Shown in pieces: positions 52,833 through 61,853 of a DNA stretch of 64,000 nt. Position numbers and translations under genes: made by a program. The DNA comes from CAVPLM01 sp963713545 (GTDB lineage Bacteria > Actinomycetota > Thermoleophilia > RBG-16-64-13), in NCBI GenBank assembly GCA_963713545.1, contig CAVQME010000002.1, positions 248,001 to 312,000 of the forward strand. The letters are read 5' to 3'. The notes beneath the pieces are model-generated. The model did no database searches and was not told the DNA's origin. It saw nothing but the letters and a program-made list of their open reading frames with translations. The stretch's first letter is position 1, and every line of letters begins with the position of its first letter.

Positions 52833-54401
52833 CTAAGGCCCAGCTACGACCTGCTGGCTCGCGGGCAGTTCCTGCCAGTCGAGAATCTGATACGAACCGA
52901 TGGTCGGGAAGTGCGGCGGCGGGTTGTGAAGTAGGAAACCATCGTAAAGGTTCGTCCCCTCTTCGAAACCGGCGTAGTTGCTCGATCCCTCAATTGGAGA
53001 GGTCCTGCGGAACGGCGTCTCGTATGAAGATACCGAACCGAAGATGGTGAGCATGCCCCTGCGTGGGCCCCATCCGCTCGAGCTGCCGGAGCTGTCGAAA
53101 CTGACGAACTCGGCCCCCTTCTGGGCGATCAGCGCGCAGTCCACCTCCATGGTCATCGTCGAGAGAGAACCCGACTTGCCCATGGGAGCGTACATGGGGA
53201 TCTTGACGTTGTTCTCCGCGATAAGGCCTACACAGCAGGTGCCATCCTTGTCAGCGTAGGTGAGATCACCGACTATGTTGATACTGGTGGCGTCACGCTT
53301 GCCTGAAGGGTTGAGCTGGCCCGAGGAAGCGATGGTCAGCCTGCCGTTGATATTGGCACCCTCCACCCACACATTGTCGTTAGCGTAGATCACACCCTTA
53401 TTAGGGAAGGCACGCGGCGCACTGAGAGTACCGTAGGTCAGGTAGCCGCCCCTGTTGTTGCCGCTGGAGTAGCTCTTGCTCTCCAACTCGTAGCTCACCT
53501 GGGCCACCTGGTAGGTCTCGTTCGAGCCGATGCGTATGTACCAGCCGTGGGCCCTTCCCGGTGCCGTCGGATCCACGTAGGGTAGGTTATGAACCCCTGT
53601 CGCATACCCGTTGAGTTGAACGAAGTCCGAGGTGACCGTACCGAAGTCCACGGGCGGAACTGGGAAGTTCCACAGGGCCCGCGATGGATCGTTCGTCGGC
53701 ACGTACTGGGACCAAATGCCGGCCTTGGGCTGGCCACTGTATTGGTAGGTCGACTGGGCACAGGTGACCGTGTCGACGATGTTGCTGGTCTCGATGCGGA
53801 TTCCGGTGTTGGAATGCGTCTTCCCGTGCCAAATACGGCTGAGCGGACCACCGACGTAGACATCGTCGTCCACAAGAAGGATGTATTCACTGAACGATGG
53901 GCGTCCCACATGTGCACTCACCGTCCGGACGACGTCGGTCGGGGATTCAGAGATGCCACTCACCTGCACCAGGATGCGTGAATCATCTACTGAGGGCGGC
54001 GTGACCTCCATCGTGTACTCGCCTTTTGTGCTCCCGTCGAAGGCATCCTCGAGAGTGAACGTCTGCTTATGTGGATCCGGCTCCGGGTTCCCGGGGATCG
54101 CGAAGTCGTTCACCTCTGAGGACTTGCCGCTTGCCACCATCCACAGGTACTGGTTCAGACCGGCTTCGGCCACAGCCAGAGACTCCGTGTACGCCCGGTC
54201 CCGGGAGACGTGATTCTGGTTCACTATCACCGAGGCCAGCAGGGTCACCGCCATCATGCCGATGGCCATGAGCACGAGCATCATCAATATGAGGACGTAC
54301 CCCTGCTCTCCCGCACGAAGCCGGCGTGAGAAGCGAGAGCCCAACGCACGACAAGCAAGGGCGCGGCGGCGCGCCCTGACAATGGAGCGCGAGACCATCA
54401 T
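52833..54401 (-). CDS. PilX-like large prepilin protein (module 1)
   Basis: 522 aa. Basic leader to Gly34, then YVLILMMLVLMAIGMMAVTLLASVIV, a PilX_N-type helix without Glu at +5. Next come a QNHVSRDRAYTESLAVAEAGLNQYLWMV segment typical of PilX-like proteins, and a long mainly beta C-terminus (about 150-522) with Gly/Asn/Ser turns. Possibly a tip or surface-exposed minor pilin. Overlaps the PilW-like gene. Confidence 0.8.
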   Translation of the reverse strand: MMVSRSIVRARRRALACRALGSRFSRRLRAGEQGYVLILMMLVLMAIGMMAVTLLASVIVNQNHVSRDRAYTESLAVAEAGLNQYLWMVASGKSSEVNDFAIPGNPEPDPHKQTFTLEDAFDGSTKGEYTMEVTPPSVDDSRILVQVSGISESPTDVVRTVSAHVGRPSFSEYILLVDDDVYVGGPLSRIWHGKTHSNTGIRIETSNIVDTVTCAQSTYQYSGQPKAGIWSQYVPTNDPSRALWNFPVPPVDFGTVTSDFVQLNGYATGVHNLPYVDPTAPGRAHGWYIRIGSNETYQVAQVSYELESKSYSSGNNRGGYLTYGTLSAPRAFPNKGVIYANDNVWVEGANINGRLTIASSGQLNPSGKRDATSINIVGDLTYADKDGTCCVGLIAENNVKIPMYAPMGKSGSLSTMTMEVDCALIAQKGAEFVSFDSSGSSSGWGPRRGMLTIFGSVSSYETPFRRTSPIEGSSNYAGFEEGTNLYDGFLLHNPPPHFPTIGSYQILDWQELPASQQVVAGP

Positions 54402-55123
54402 TCCAACCCCCCTTCATACCTCTGTCGAATCTGAACCTCTGTCGCCAGTTGCACGTTCCCTCGCGCCAGTTCCGGGATCTCGTTCACAGTCAGCGAGACG
54501 GCGATCGTCACGATCCGCTGCCTGTCCGCCGCCGTTACGGGGGAGAACTCCTGCAGCGACCCTGAGACATAGCGGAAGTAGGTGAACAACGGGTCTCCGC
54601 CGTTGCGGATCCCGTTTTGAATGACCACACCGTCCTCGTCATAGGCCGGATAGGTCCACTGCGGCTGCGGGGAAGTCACCCAGACGGGATCGACCGATTG
54701 CATCCTCAGCGATCCGCCCGCCAGGTAGTAGCGGGCCTTTTCTGCCACATCGTCGCCGTCGATGTCGCAATAGAACTCCACATCCTGGGGCAGGGCCGTT
54801 AGAACGGCATTCGACTGACTGGTCTGGTTGTCTGCCGATGAGGTCGCCATCCGCAGATAGCGCGCGATCTGATTCACGGCGATCCTTGCATCGTCCTGAT
54901 TCTGCACGCGTACCTGCTGCGAATGGAACACTCCGGTCAGGCTGTATAGGATTCCGAACGCGCCCCCCGCCATCACGCCTACCAGCACCATCACGACCAG
55001 GAGTTCCATGAGTGTCCAACCCTGCTGCGGGCGTAGCCACCGTGAACCCGATAGTCCTCGAGGCACTCGGATCGGGTGCAGGCGCCGACATCTGTTGAAG
55101 CGACCATGAGACTTTGAGATCAC
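54398..55123 (-). CDS. PilW-like prepilin protein (module 1)
   Basis: 241 aa. Leader of 35 residues ending RPQQG, then WTLMELLVVMVLVGVMAGGAF with Glu at +5. It resembles PilW/GspJ (DARIAVNQIARYLRMAT). GTG start, 12 bases after the PilV-like gene. Confidence 0.82.
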   Translation of the reverse strand: MISKSHGRFNRCRRLHPIRVPRGLSGSRWLRPQQGWTLMELLVVMVLVGVMAGGAFGILYSLTGVFHSQQVRVQNQDDARIAVNQIARYLRMATSSADNQTSQSNAVLTALPQDVEFYCDIDGDDVAEKARYYLAGGSLRMQSVDPVWVTSPQPQWTYPAYDEDGVVIQNGIRNGGDPLFTYFRYVSGSLQEFSPVTAADRQRIVTIAVSLTVNEIPELARGNVQLATEVQIRQRYEGGLE

Positions 55124-55135
55124 GATGCCGCCTTG

Positions 55136-56443
55136 TTACCTGGGAACGAGTGGGATCTGTACGGAAGTGGAGCCCTGCACGACCACGCTTCCCCGGTAAT
55201 CGTAGAAATTGTTCTTTGTCACCACGATCGAGTAGGTCCTGTTATCCAAGGGGGAGAAAGAAGCATAGCCATCGTCGGTCGTGAGCATGGTCTGCCCTTC
55301 GAGATTGACCCAGGCTCGGCGCACGGGGTTCCCGTTGGTGGAACGCACTACCCTCACCGTCAGGCTGCCTGCAAGTGGAACTGTCGTGGTAGTAGGGCCG
55401 ACGGTCGTGGTGGTCGTGCTCGGTGGCACAGTAGTCGTCGTCGTGGGTCCTCCAGCGGGCACGGTGAGGACGACCTCCCGGGAACTACCAGGTTCGAGTA
55501 TCACTTCCTCCGAAACCGGGTCGTATCCCTGTCCCTCCAGCAGGCGTACGATGTATGGGTCGAGATCGGTGGAATAGCGGATGTTGGGGAACGTGTGTCC
55601 GCCGCCTGGTACAGCGGTAGTCTCGGCGAATCCCTTTGGTCCGATCACCGACACGTTCAGATTCTCGACCGGCGCCCCCAGCGTATCTTGCACACGTACA
55701 GTCAGGTCGGCCAGTCTGTCGATGGTGAATTGAAGAACCGTGTACGGCAACCCGTCCTGGACGACCACCATCGGATCGGTCCAGTCCTCGTTGTATCCAG
55801 TCTTTGAGACCTTCACGTAGTAGTTGGGAGTATCGTCTGGAGTCAGACCAGGCACCAACATGTGGCCATCGTTGTCGGTCCTCACGGCAGGTGTGTCGAT
55901 CTTGACATGAGGCCACAGGTTGTTGTTCTCGATGAGGATATGAGCGTCCGGGACCGGGTTGCCCTGTAGGTCGGTCACGGTTATATCCAGCGTACCCCCT
56001 GGTGCCCCCCCGGCCACGTTGCTGGTCAGTTCCACGGGAGCCAGACGATCGTGCCCCACCGCGCTGACTGTCACGGTCACGCGGCGGTAGTTGGCAGGGT
56101 AGGGTCCGGTGTAGCTCGGATCCGTCCAGTAGATGACTTCCCGGTGAATCTGTACCGAAACGTTGTCGAGCGTCCGTTCTGCATCGTCGGCCAAAACCCC
56201 GGCGGGATGCCCGGTCGCAGTGCCCACGTCCTCGTAGGGAAGCCCCCGGATGGACTCGAGATCCTGGGTGGCTACCTGATGAAGCACCGAGCGGATGTCA
56301 GAATCCATGACTCGGCCCATGGCCGACGCGAAGAACTGCGACATGGCTATGAGGCCGATCACCAGCACTATTCCCGCCACCATGACCTCGATGAGCGTGA
56401 AGCCCGCGTCTGATCTTGACCCAGAGTGTCTGTGTCTCGCCAT
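55136..56443 (-). CDS. PilV-like prepilin with carboxypeptidase-like stalk domains (module 1)
   Basis: 435 aa. Leader of 14 residues (..SDAG), then FTLIEVMVAGIVLVIGLIAM. After a PilV-like region come at least three Ig-type carboxypeptidase-regulatory-like domains (LDITVTDLQGNPVPDAHILIE; LTVRVQDTLGAPVENLNVSVIG; LTVRVVRSTNGNPVRRAWVNLEG) and a Thr-rich stalk with repeats of TTTTTV-P before the last one. Looks like a surface or tip adhesin on the pilus. ATG at 56443 with GAGG five bases upstream. Confidence 0.85.
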   Translation of the reverse strand: MARHRHSGSRSDAGFTLIEVMVAGIVLVIGLIAMSQFFASAMGRVMDSDIRSVLHQVATQDLESIRGLPYEDVGTATGHPAGVLADDAERTLDNVSVQIHREVIYWTDPSYTGPYPANYRRVTVTVSAVGHDRLAPVELTSNVAGGAPGGTLDITVTDLQGNPVPDAHILIENNNLWPHVKIDTPAVRTDNDGHMLVPGLTPDDTPNYYVKVSKTGYNEDWTDPMVVVQDGLPYTVLQFTIDRLADLTVRVQDTLGAPVENLNVSVIGPKGFAETTAVPGGGHTFPNIRYSTDLDPYIVRLLEGQGYDPVSEEVILEPGSSREVVLTVPAGGPTTTTTVPPSTTTTTVGPTTTTVPLAGSLTVRVVRSTNGNPVRRAWVNLEGQTMLTTDDGYASFSPLDNRTYSIVVTKNNFYDYRGSVVVQGSTSVQIPLVPR

Positions 56444-56519
56444 TGCGACCTCGCCTGCCGAGGCATGCCGAACCTTGCCGGCACGTCTGCCCCACTTGAT
56501 GTTGCGCACCATGCGAGGA

Positions 56520-56547
56520 TTATCGGCGAAGAGGGGCGGTCGCTTTA
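56520..56547 (-). promoter_or_regulatory. sigma-28-type promoter of prepilin module 1
   Basis: TAAAGCGA (56540-56547), 12 bases, GCCGATAA (56520-56527). The -10 is a perfect match to the FliA/WhiG consensus and the TAAA core of the -35 is intact. About 77 bases upstream of the PilV-like ATG. Confidence 0.75.
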
Positions 56548-56567
56548 GCCCCATTAACCAACCGGAC

Positions 56568-56591
56568 GCCGATTCCAGCCGACGGATCGGC
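56568..56591. promoter_or_regulatory. inverted repeat upstream of prepilin promoter
   Basis: GCCGAT (56568-56573) and ATCGGC (56586-56591), 20 bases upstream of the sigma-28-type -35. Could be an activator site. Confidence 0.35.
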
Positions 56592-56637
56592 AGTCGCCAA
56601 AGAGCGGAAATGTCCTAGCGGTGAAGAGACACCGCAA

Positions 56638-57066
56638 CTAGCGCCCGCTGCTGCCGAAGCCTCCGTCGCCTCTGACCGTGTCGGGTAGTTCGGCCGCGGC
56701 CACGAACGCGGCTTCCTCCACCTTATGCAGGACCAGTTGGGCGATGCGCTCCCCCACACGGACGACGAACGGCTCCCTACCCGAGTTGTAGAGCGAGACC
56801 CTCACCTCACCCCGATATCCGGCGTCGATAAGGCCGGGCGAGTTCACCACCATGATGCCGTGTTTGAAGGCAAGGCCCGAACGAGGCTGGACGAAGCCTG
56901 CATATCCCAGGGGGATGGCCAGCGCGAGTCCCGTGCCCACATCACGCCGCTCGCCCGCGGGGATGGTGACCTCCTCCACCGAGAAAAGATCGGCACCTGC
57001 GTCTCCGGGGTGGGCCTGCCGCGGAAGCTTGGCAGCCGGATGGAGGAGCTTGACGGCTAGTTCCAA
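56638..57066 (-). CDS. dut: dUTP diphosphatase
   Basis: 142 aa. Trimeric dUTPase with its five motifs: GDAGADL, PRSGLAFKHGI, GLIDAGYRGE, ERIAQLVL and RGDGGFGSSGR. The TTG at 57066 was chosen; the longer frame runs into dapL. Ends before the prepilin operon promoter. Confidence 0.95.
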   Translation of the reverse strand: MELAVKLLHPAAKLPRQAHPGDAGADLFSVEEVTIPAGERRDVGTGLALAIPLGYAGFVQPRSGLAFKHGIMVVNSPGLIDAGYRGEVRVSLYNSGREPFVVRVGERIAQLVLHKVEEAAFVAAAELPDTVRGDGGFGSSGR

Positions 57067-57101
57067 ATGCTCGCCCCGATACCTAGCGGTCCCGGCAGGG
57101 C

Positions 57102-58265
57102 CTACAGCCGCAGCGAGCGCTCGATGCGCTCCACAGCTTCGGCGATCCGGTCGTCGGGAGTAGTGAGCGACAGTCTCACAAAGCCTTCGCCCGCCGGCCC
57201 GTAGCCCGAACCGGGAGTGACCACCACACCGGCCTGCTCGAGCACGTGCTCGCTGAAACCGGCCGAGGTGTAGCCCGAGGGTACCGGGATCCACATGTAG
57301 ATGGTCCCTTTGGGTTTCGGCACTTGCATCCCCACCGAGACCAGGGCCTCCGCCAAGAAATCGCGGCGGCGGCGGTAGACCTCGCACATCTCGTAAACGA
57401 AATCCCAGGGCCCATTGAGCATGAAGGCGGCGGTGCGTTGAAGGGCGTCGAACATACCCGAGTCCATGTTGGTCTTGAGACGCCACAGGTGCGCCAGGAT
57501 GTCGGCGTTGCCGACGGCGAACCCGATCCGCCAGCCCGTCATGTTGAAGGGCTTGGAGAAGCTGAAGAGCTCCACCCCCACGTCCTTCGCGCCCGGAGCC
57601 GCCAGGAAGCTGGGGGCTACATAGCCGTCGTAGGTAAGCTCGGAATAGGCGTTGTCGTGGACAACCGCAACGTCGTACTTCTTGGCGAAAGCCACCACCC
57701 TCTCGAAGAAGTCGTCCTCCACCACGGCCGCCGTGGGGTTGTTGGGATAGCCGATGAAGAGCACCTTGGCCCGGCGGGCCTCGTCTTCATCGATCTCATC
57801 GAGGTCGGGGAGAAAGCCCTTGTCGGGGCGCAGGCGCAGAAAGCGGACCTCGGCCCCTACGAGGATAGAACCGCCGGAGTAGACCGGGTAGCCCGGGTCG
57901 GGCACGAGAGCCAAGTCGCCGGCGTCCAGCAGAGCCCAGCAGATGTGAGCGAGACCCTCCTTGGCCCCCAGCAGCGGGAAGAACTCCTTGGCGGGATCCA
58001 GTACCACGCCGAAACGGCGCTTGTAGAAGGAGGCCGCCGCCTCGCCGAACTCCGCCAGGCCCCAGTTGCTCGGATAGCGGTGGTTCCGTGGATCGGCAAC
58101 CTGACGCTGCATCTCCTCCACGACGAAGGCCGGCGTGGGCAGATCGGGATCGCCGATCCCCAGACTGATGACGTCCACCCCGCTCTGGCGTTTCTCAGCG
58201 ATCTTGCGCTCCATCTCGGCAAAGAGATAGGGAGCGAGATTGTCCATCCGGCGCGAGAATCGCAC
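57102..58265 (-). CDS. dapL: LL-diaminopimelate aminotransferase (DapL type)
   Basis: 387 aa, PLP class I aminotransferase. SLGIGDPDLPTP, NPNNPTAA-like PNNPTAAVVEDD, and SFSKPFNMTGWRIGF with the PLP Lys. It resembles DapL, which makes LL-DAP in one step from tetrahydrodipicolinate. Placement directly after dapF supports a role in lysine/peptidoglycan. Other aminotransferases of this subgroup could look similar. GTG with GGAGG five bases upstream. Confidence 0.85.
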   Translation of the reverse strand: MRFSRRMDNLAPYLFAEMERKIAEKRQSGVDVISLGIGDPDLPTPAFVVEEMQRQVADPRNHRYPSNWGLAEFGEAAASFYKRRFGVVLDPAKEFFPLLGAKEGLAHICWALLDAGDLALVPDPGYPVYSGGSILVGAEVRFLRLRPDKGFLPDLDEIDEDEARRAKVLFIGYPNNPTAAVVEDDFFERVVAFAKKYDVAVVHDNAYSELTYDGYVAPSFLAAPGAKDVGVELFSFSKPFNMTGWRIGFAVGNADILAHLWRLKTNMDSGMFDALQRTAAFMLNGPWDFVYEMCEVYRRRRDFLAEALVSVGMQVPKPKGTIYMWIPVPSGYTSAGFSEHVLEQAGVVVTPGSGYGPAGEGFVRLSLTTPDDRIAEAVERIERSLRL

Positions 58266-58286
58266 GATCGCCTCCTCGTCTGTCAG

Positions 58287-59306
58287 TTACACGCGGCGCG
58301 GCCGCCCGCGGTCGACGGGGTAGGCCTCTCGGGCGCAGCAGGCACGCTCGGCGGGGGCACTGTCGTCATGTGCCGGCCAACCCAAGCGGTGCAGCAACTC
58401 GCCCGAGAGCGTGCAGGAAAACACTTCCTCCGCGGGCCCGGTCATGAAGACCCGCCATCCACCTCCGGCAGCAGAAGCGTCGTGGCCGGTGGCTACAGCG
58501 CCATCGCCGTCCGGGCCTCCCGGCGCCGCCACCTCGATGACGAGGTCCCCACCCAGAAGATGCACCAGCATCGGGCTTTCCGCCAACCCCAGGCGCACAC
58601 ACGCTGCGCCCACCGCCGTCGCCCCCGTCCCACACGCTTGGGTCTCTCCCACACCCCGTTCCCAGACGCGCATACGCACGGAACCATCCGGCTCGACGCG
58701 GACGAACTCCACGTTCACTCGATTGGGGAAGATCGGAAGCCGCTCGATCACCGCGCCAACGGCGGCCACGTCGAAGCCGGCGGGGTCGTCCACCTGGATG
58801 ACGCAGTGCGGATTGCCCACATCAACGAACGTGAACCGATAGTCACGACCGGCGGCTGTAAGCGGGACGTCGACGACGTCACCCTCGCCGGGAAGACCCT
58901 CCGCCGGCGCAGGGATGATGTTCGCGCTCCTGAAGCGCGCCTTGCCCATGTCGACCCGCACCGTGCCGTCGTCCAAAAGCCGGGGTCTGACCGCACCCGC
59001 AAGCGTCTCCACGGTGAACTCGGGCTCGGTAGCAGCGCCGGAAAGGGCCAGGTAGCGGGCGAAGATGCGGATGCCGTTGCCGCACATCTCCGGTTCCCCC
59101 CCATCGGGGTTGAACACCCGCATGCGGGCGACGGCGCCGGGAACCGCTCCGGTCGGCTGCGTCCGCAGCAGTATGCCATCGGCTCCGACTCCGAGGTGAC
59201 GATCGCACAGCCGGCCGATGACCTCGGTCGAGAGGGGTCCGGGAAGCGCCGACTCTTCGACGACGAGGTAATCGTTACCCAGTCCCTGCCACTTCGCCAG
59301 TCTCAT
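58287..59306 (-). CDS. dapF: diaminopimelate epimerase
   Basis: 339 aa. Turns LL-DAP to meso-DAP. The two catalytic Cys lie in PEMCGNGIR and ACGTGATA. An Ala/Gly-rich insert (GGPDGDGAVATGHDASAAGG) sits near the C-terminus, with a tail richer in Cys and Arg than usual. Start overlaps the miaA stop as ATGA. Confidence 0.95.
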   Translation of the reverse strand: MRLAKWQGLGNDYLVVEESALPGPLSTEVIGRLCDRHLGVGADGILLRTQPTGAVPGAVARMRVFNPDGGEPEMCGNGIRIFARYLALSGAATEPEFTVETLAGAVRPRLLDDGTVRVDMGKARFRSANIIPAPAEGLPGEGDVVDVPLTAAGRDYRFTFVDVGNPHCVIQVDDPAGFDVAAVGAVIERLPIFPNRVNVEFVRVEPDGSVRMRVWERGVGETQACGTGATAVGAACVRLGLAESPMLVHLLGGDLVIEVAAPGGPDGDGAVATGHDASAAGGGWRVFMTGPAEEVFSCTLSGELLHRLGWPAHDDSAPAERACCAREAYPVDRGRPRRV

Positions 59307-60410
59307 ACCCGATAAGGCCCCCTGGTGCGGTCGCCGGACAGGGCGATCTCGAGGATCTCTTGACCTATCTCCCCGGGCTCCCGGTCCTGGGCGTCAATGA
59401 TAACAGCGTCCTTCAGCTTCCGCAGCCAGGTGAGCTGGCGACGGGCGTACCGCCGCGTCGCGGCCGCTATCAGCGCCACTGTCTCCTCCGTCGTCTGCTC
59501 TCCGTCCAGAAGGCGGCAGATCTCGGAGTAGCCGATGGCACTGCGGATCCCGGACCCGCCGGGCCGAGTCTCGTCCGCGGCACGAGTGTCCCGAAAATGC
59601 CGGACCTCCTCCACCGCTCCTTGTTGGAGCATCTGCGCGGCGCGGAGATCTATCCGGCGGCAAAGCTCCTCACGCTCCCTCGCCAGTCCCACCAGCAGCG
59701 TGGGATGGTAATAGTCCGGCTCCCACAAGTCGCTACGCCCCGACCAAGGCTTCCCGCTAACACGGATCGCCTCCAGCGCGCGCACGACCCGGCGCCGGTT
59801 CCTGGGGTCGATCCTCGCGGCCGCCTCCGGATCGAGGGAGGCGAGCTCCCGGCGAAGGACGTCGAGGCCTTCGGATGTCGCGCGCGCTTCCAGCCGCGCG
59901 CGCAGCTCGGGAGTCGCCGCGCGGCGCCGCAGCCAGCGGCGCCAGTGCGGCCCTCATGTAAAGGCCCGTGCCCCCCAGCGATCAGTGCCCATCCACAGGT
60001 CGTGAGATCCTCGTCGATCAACGGAGCGGGCAACGGCCGCATACTCGGGCAGCCGAGAACTCCTCGTCAGGACCGACAAACCCGACCAGCGCGTGCCCCA
60101 CCGATTCGCTCTCGTCCATCCTTGGCTGATTCGTCAACACGGGGAAGCCCCGGTAGACCTGCATCGAGTCGCAGGAGATGACGCGGGAGCGGCCCGGAGC
60201 CGCTCGGCCGTCGGCCGGCGACGCTCCCACGTCGCGACGGCGACCCGGGGCGGAGCCGGGGCCGGTCGCCAAGGCCTCCCCACCGGCTGCCGAGGCCGCC
60301 CCGCTGCCGGGCGCCGGCCAGATCTCGCTTAGCCGCCGCGCCAGCTCTGCAGCCACGGCGGTCTTGCCCACACCGGTGGGCCCGAACAAGCCGATGACTA
60401 CAGGAGGCAT
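59303..60410 (-). pseudogene. miaA: tRNA dimethylallyltransferase, interrupted by four single-base frameshifts
   Basis: Adds an isopentenyl-type group to A37 of UNN-reading tRNAs, before MiaB. Intact N-terminus from ATG 60410: LFGPTGVGKTAVAAELARRL and ISCDSMQVYRGFPVLTNQP. Frame breaks lie at GGG 60047-60049, GGG 60028-60030, C6 59971-59976 and GGG 59909-59911 (plus-strand coordinates). Removing one base at each yields FSAAEYAAVAAPLIDED, IAGGTGLYMRAALAPLAAA and DSELRARLEA, an ordinary MiaA. The rest (from RIDPRNRRRVVRALE) is intact. Also odd: an insert of about 45 Gly/Ala/Pro-rich residues between the P-loop helix and ISCDS. Confidence 0.8.
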
Positions 60411-60477
60411 GCCGACGATCTCCCTCTCGCGTCGGCAAGAGCGTCGGTAACCGGGACGGCGCCCACGATGCCGACGC

Positions 60478-61809
60478 TCACTGCGCCTGTCGTCCACGGA
60501 AGCTGGTGGACGTCGCCTCGAGCAGTTCCACCATCACCAGGTCGCCGGGCGCAGCCCGCGACACGAAGTTGACCGGTTTGTGCCCCCGCGTACGTCCCAT
60601 CACCTCGCCCGTACCCTGACGGCTGGCCCGCTCGACCATCACCTCGACCGTTCGCCCGACCAGAGCCCGGTTGCGCTCCCGCCCCAGCTCCTGGACCAGT
60701 TCCACGAGCCGGGCCATGCGTCGCTCGGCGATCTCGGGTGCCACGCGACCAGGCAGGCTCGCGGCCGCTGTCTGCCCGCGAGGCGAGTAGATGAAGGTGA
60801 ACGCCCCGTCGAAACTGCACTCCTCCGCAAGGGTAAGGGTCTCCTCGAACTCAGCTTCCGTCTCCCCGGGGAAGCCGACGATGAGGTCGGTGGTCAGAGC
60901 CAGCTCCGGCACCGCGTTCCGAAGCCGCCCCACGAGGTATACGTACCCCGCACGGTCGTAGCCCCGGCGCATCGCGGCCAAGACGCGGTCACTGCCGGAC
61001 TGCAGCGGCAGGTGCAGGTGCTCGCACACCTGGTTCTCCCGAGCCATAACGTCGATCAGCGCTTGGGACACGTCTTTGGGATGCGAAGTCATGAAACGGA
61101 TCCGCTCGATCCCCGAGATGGAGCAGCTAGCCTCCAGGAGATCGGCGAACGACTCCGGGCCGGGAAACCCCGGCTCCTTGCCGTAGGCGTTGACGTTCTG
61201 CCCCAGAAAGGTCACCTGACGGATCCCGTCAGCCGCCAGGTGCGCCACTTCCCGCAAGATGTCGGCCGCTGGTCGCGAGGCCTCTGGACCCCGCACGTAC
61301 GGGACGATGCAGTACGAGCAGAAGTTGCTGCAGCCGGCGACGATCTGGACCCAGGCGCTCGGCCCGGTGGCTCTCGTCCGGGGTAGGTCGGCGCTCCAAC
61401 TGAGGGTTGTCTCCTGGAACGCTCCCACCGACCGCCCCTCGGCCCAACGGCGCTCCAGCAGCCCAGGCAGCTCGTGGAGGCTTTGGGGACCCACCAGAAC
61501 GTCAACAAAAGGGAAGTCGAGGAAGAACTCGTCTTTCCGGCTCTGGGCCAGGCATCCGGCCACCACGACCAACTTGGACGGATCCCGCCGCTTGAGCCGA
61601 GCCGCGGTGCCCAGGTGGCCGGCCAGCCGGGTGTCGGCCTTCTCGCGGATGGAGCACGTGTTGTAGACGAGGACGTCGGCATCGTCAGGGGAAAGCCGGG
61701 GCTCCAGTCCGATCTCTTGGAGCAGGCCGGCGATCCTCTCGGAGTCGTGGTCGTTCATCTGGCACCCGAACGTGCGCAGATAGTACGTGCTTGGCTCCTC
61801 GTGGATCAT
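60478..61809 (-). CDS. miaB: tRNA-2-methylthio-N6-dimethylallyladenosine synthase
   Basis: 443 aa. Adds the methylthio group after MiaA. MTTase domain with TFGCQMNDHDSE, YNTCSIREKA and VAGCLAQ; radical-SAM CSNFCSYC with IVPYVRG; TRAM domain at the end. Forms a miaB-miaA-dapF run; 67 bases separate it from miaA. Confidence 0.96.
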   Translation of the reverse strand: MIHEEPSTYYLRTFGCQMNDHDSERIAGLLQEIGLEPRLSPDDADVLVYNTCSIREKADTRLAGHLGTAARLKRRDPSKLVVVAGCLAQSRKDEFFLDFPFVDVLVGPQSLHELPGLLERRWAEGRSVGAFQETTLSWSADLPRTRATGPSAWVQIVAGCSNFCSYCIVPYVRGPEASRPAADILREVAHLAADGIRQVTFLGQNVNAYGKEPGFPGPESFADLLEASCSISGIERIRFMTSHPKDVSQALIDVMARENQVCEHLHLPLQSGSDRVLAAMRRGYDRAGYVYLVGRLRNAVPELALTTDLIVGFPGETEAEFEETLTLAEECSFDGAFTFIYSPRGQTAAASLPGRVAPEIAERRMARLVELVQELGRERNRALVGRTVEVMVERASRQGTGEVMGRTRGHKPVNFVSRAAPGDLVMVELLEATSTSFRGRQAQ

Positions 61810-61853
61810 GGAGTCTCGCGGAACAGCGGCCCGGCCACTCCCGAGAGTCGCCG

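Noticed and set aside
57246..59315. 689-codon plus-strand open frame opposite dapL-dapF
   Set aside because: Antisense shadow of two well-identified genes, a common effect of high GC; His/Arg/Gly-rich without motifs.
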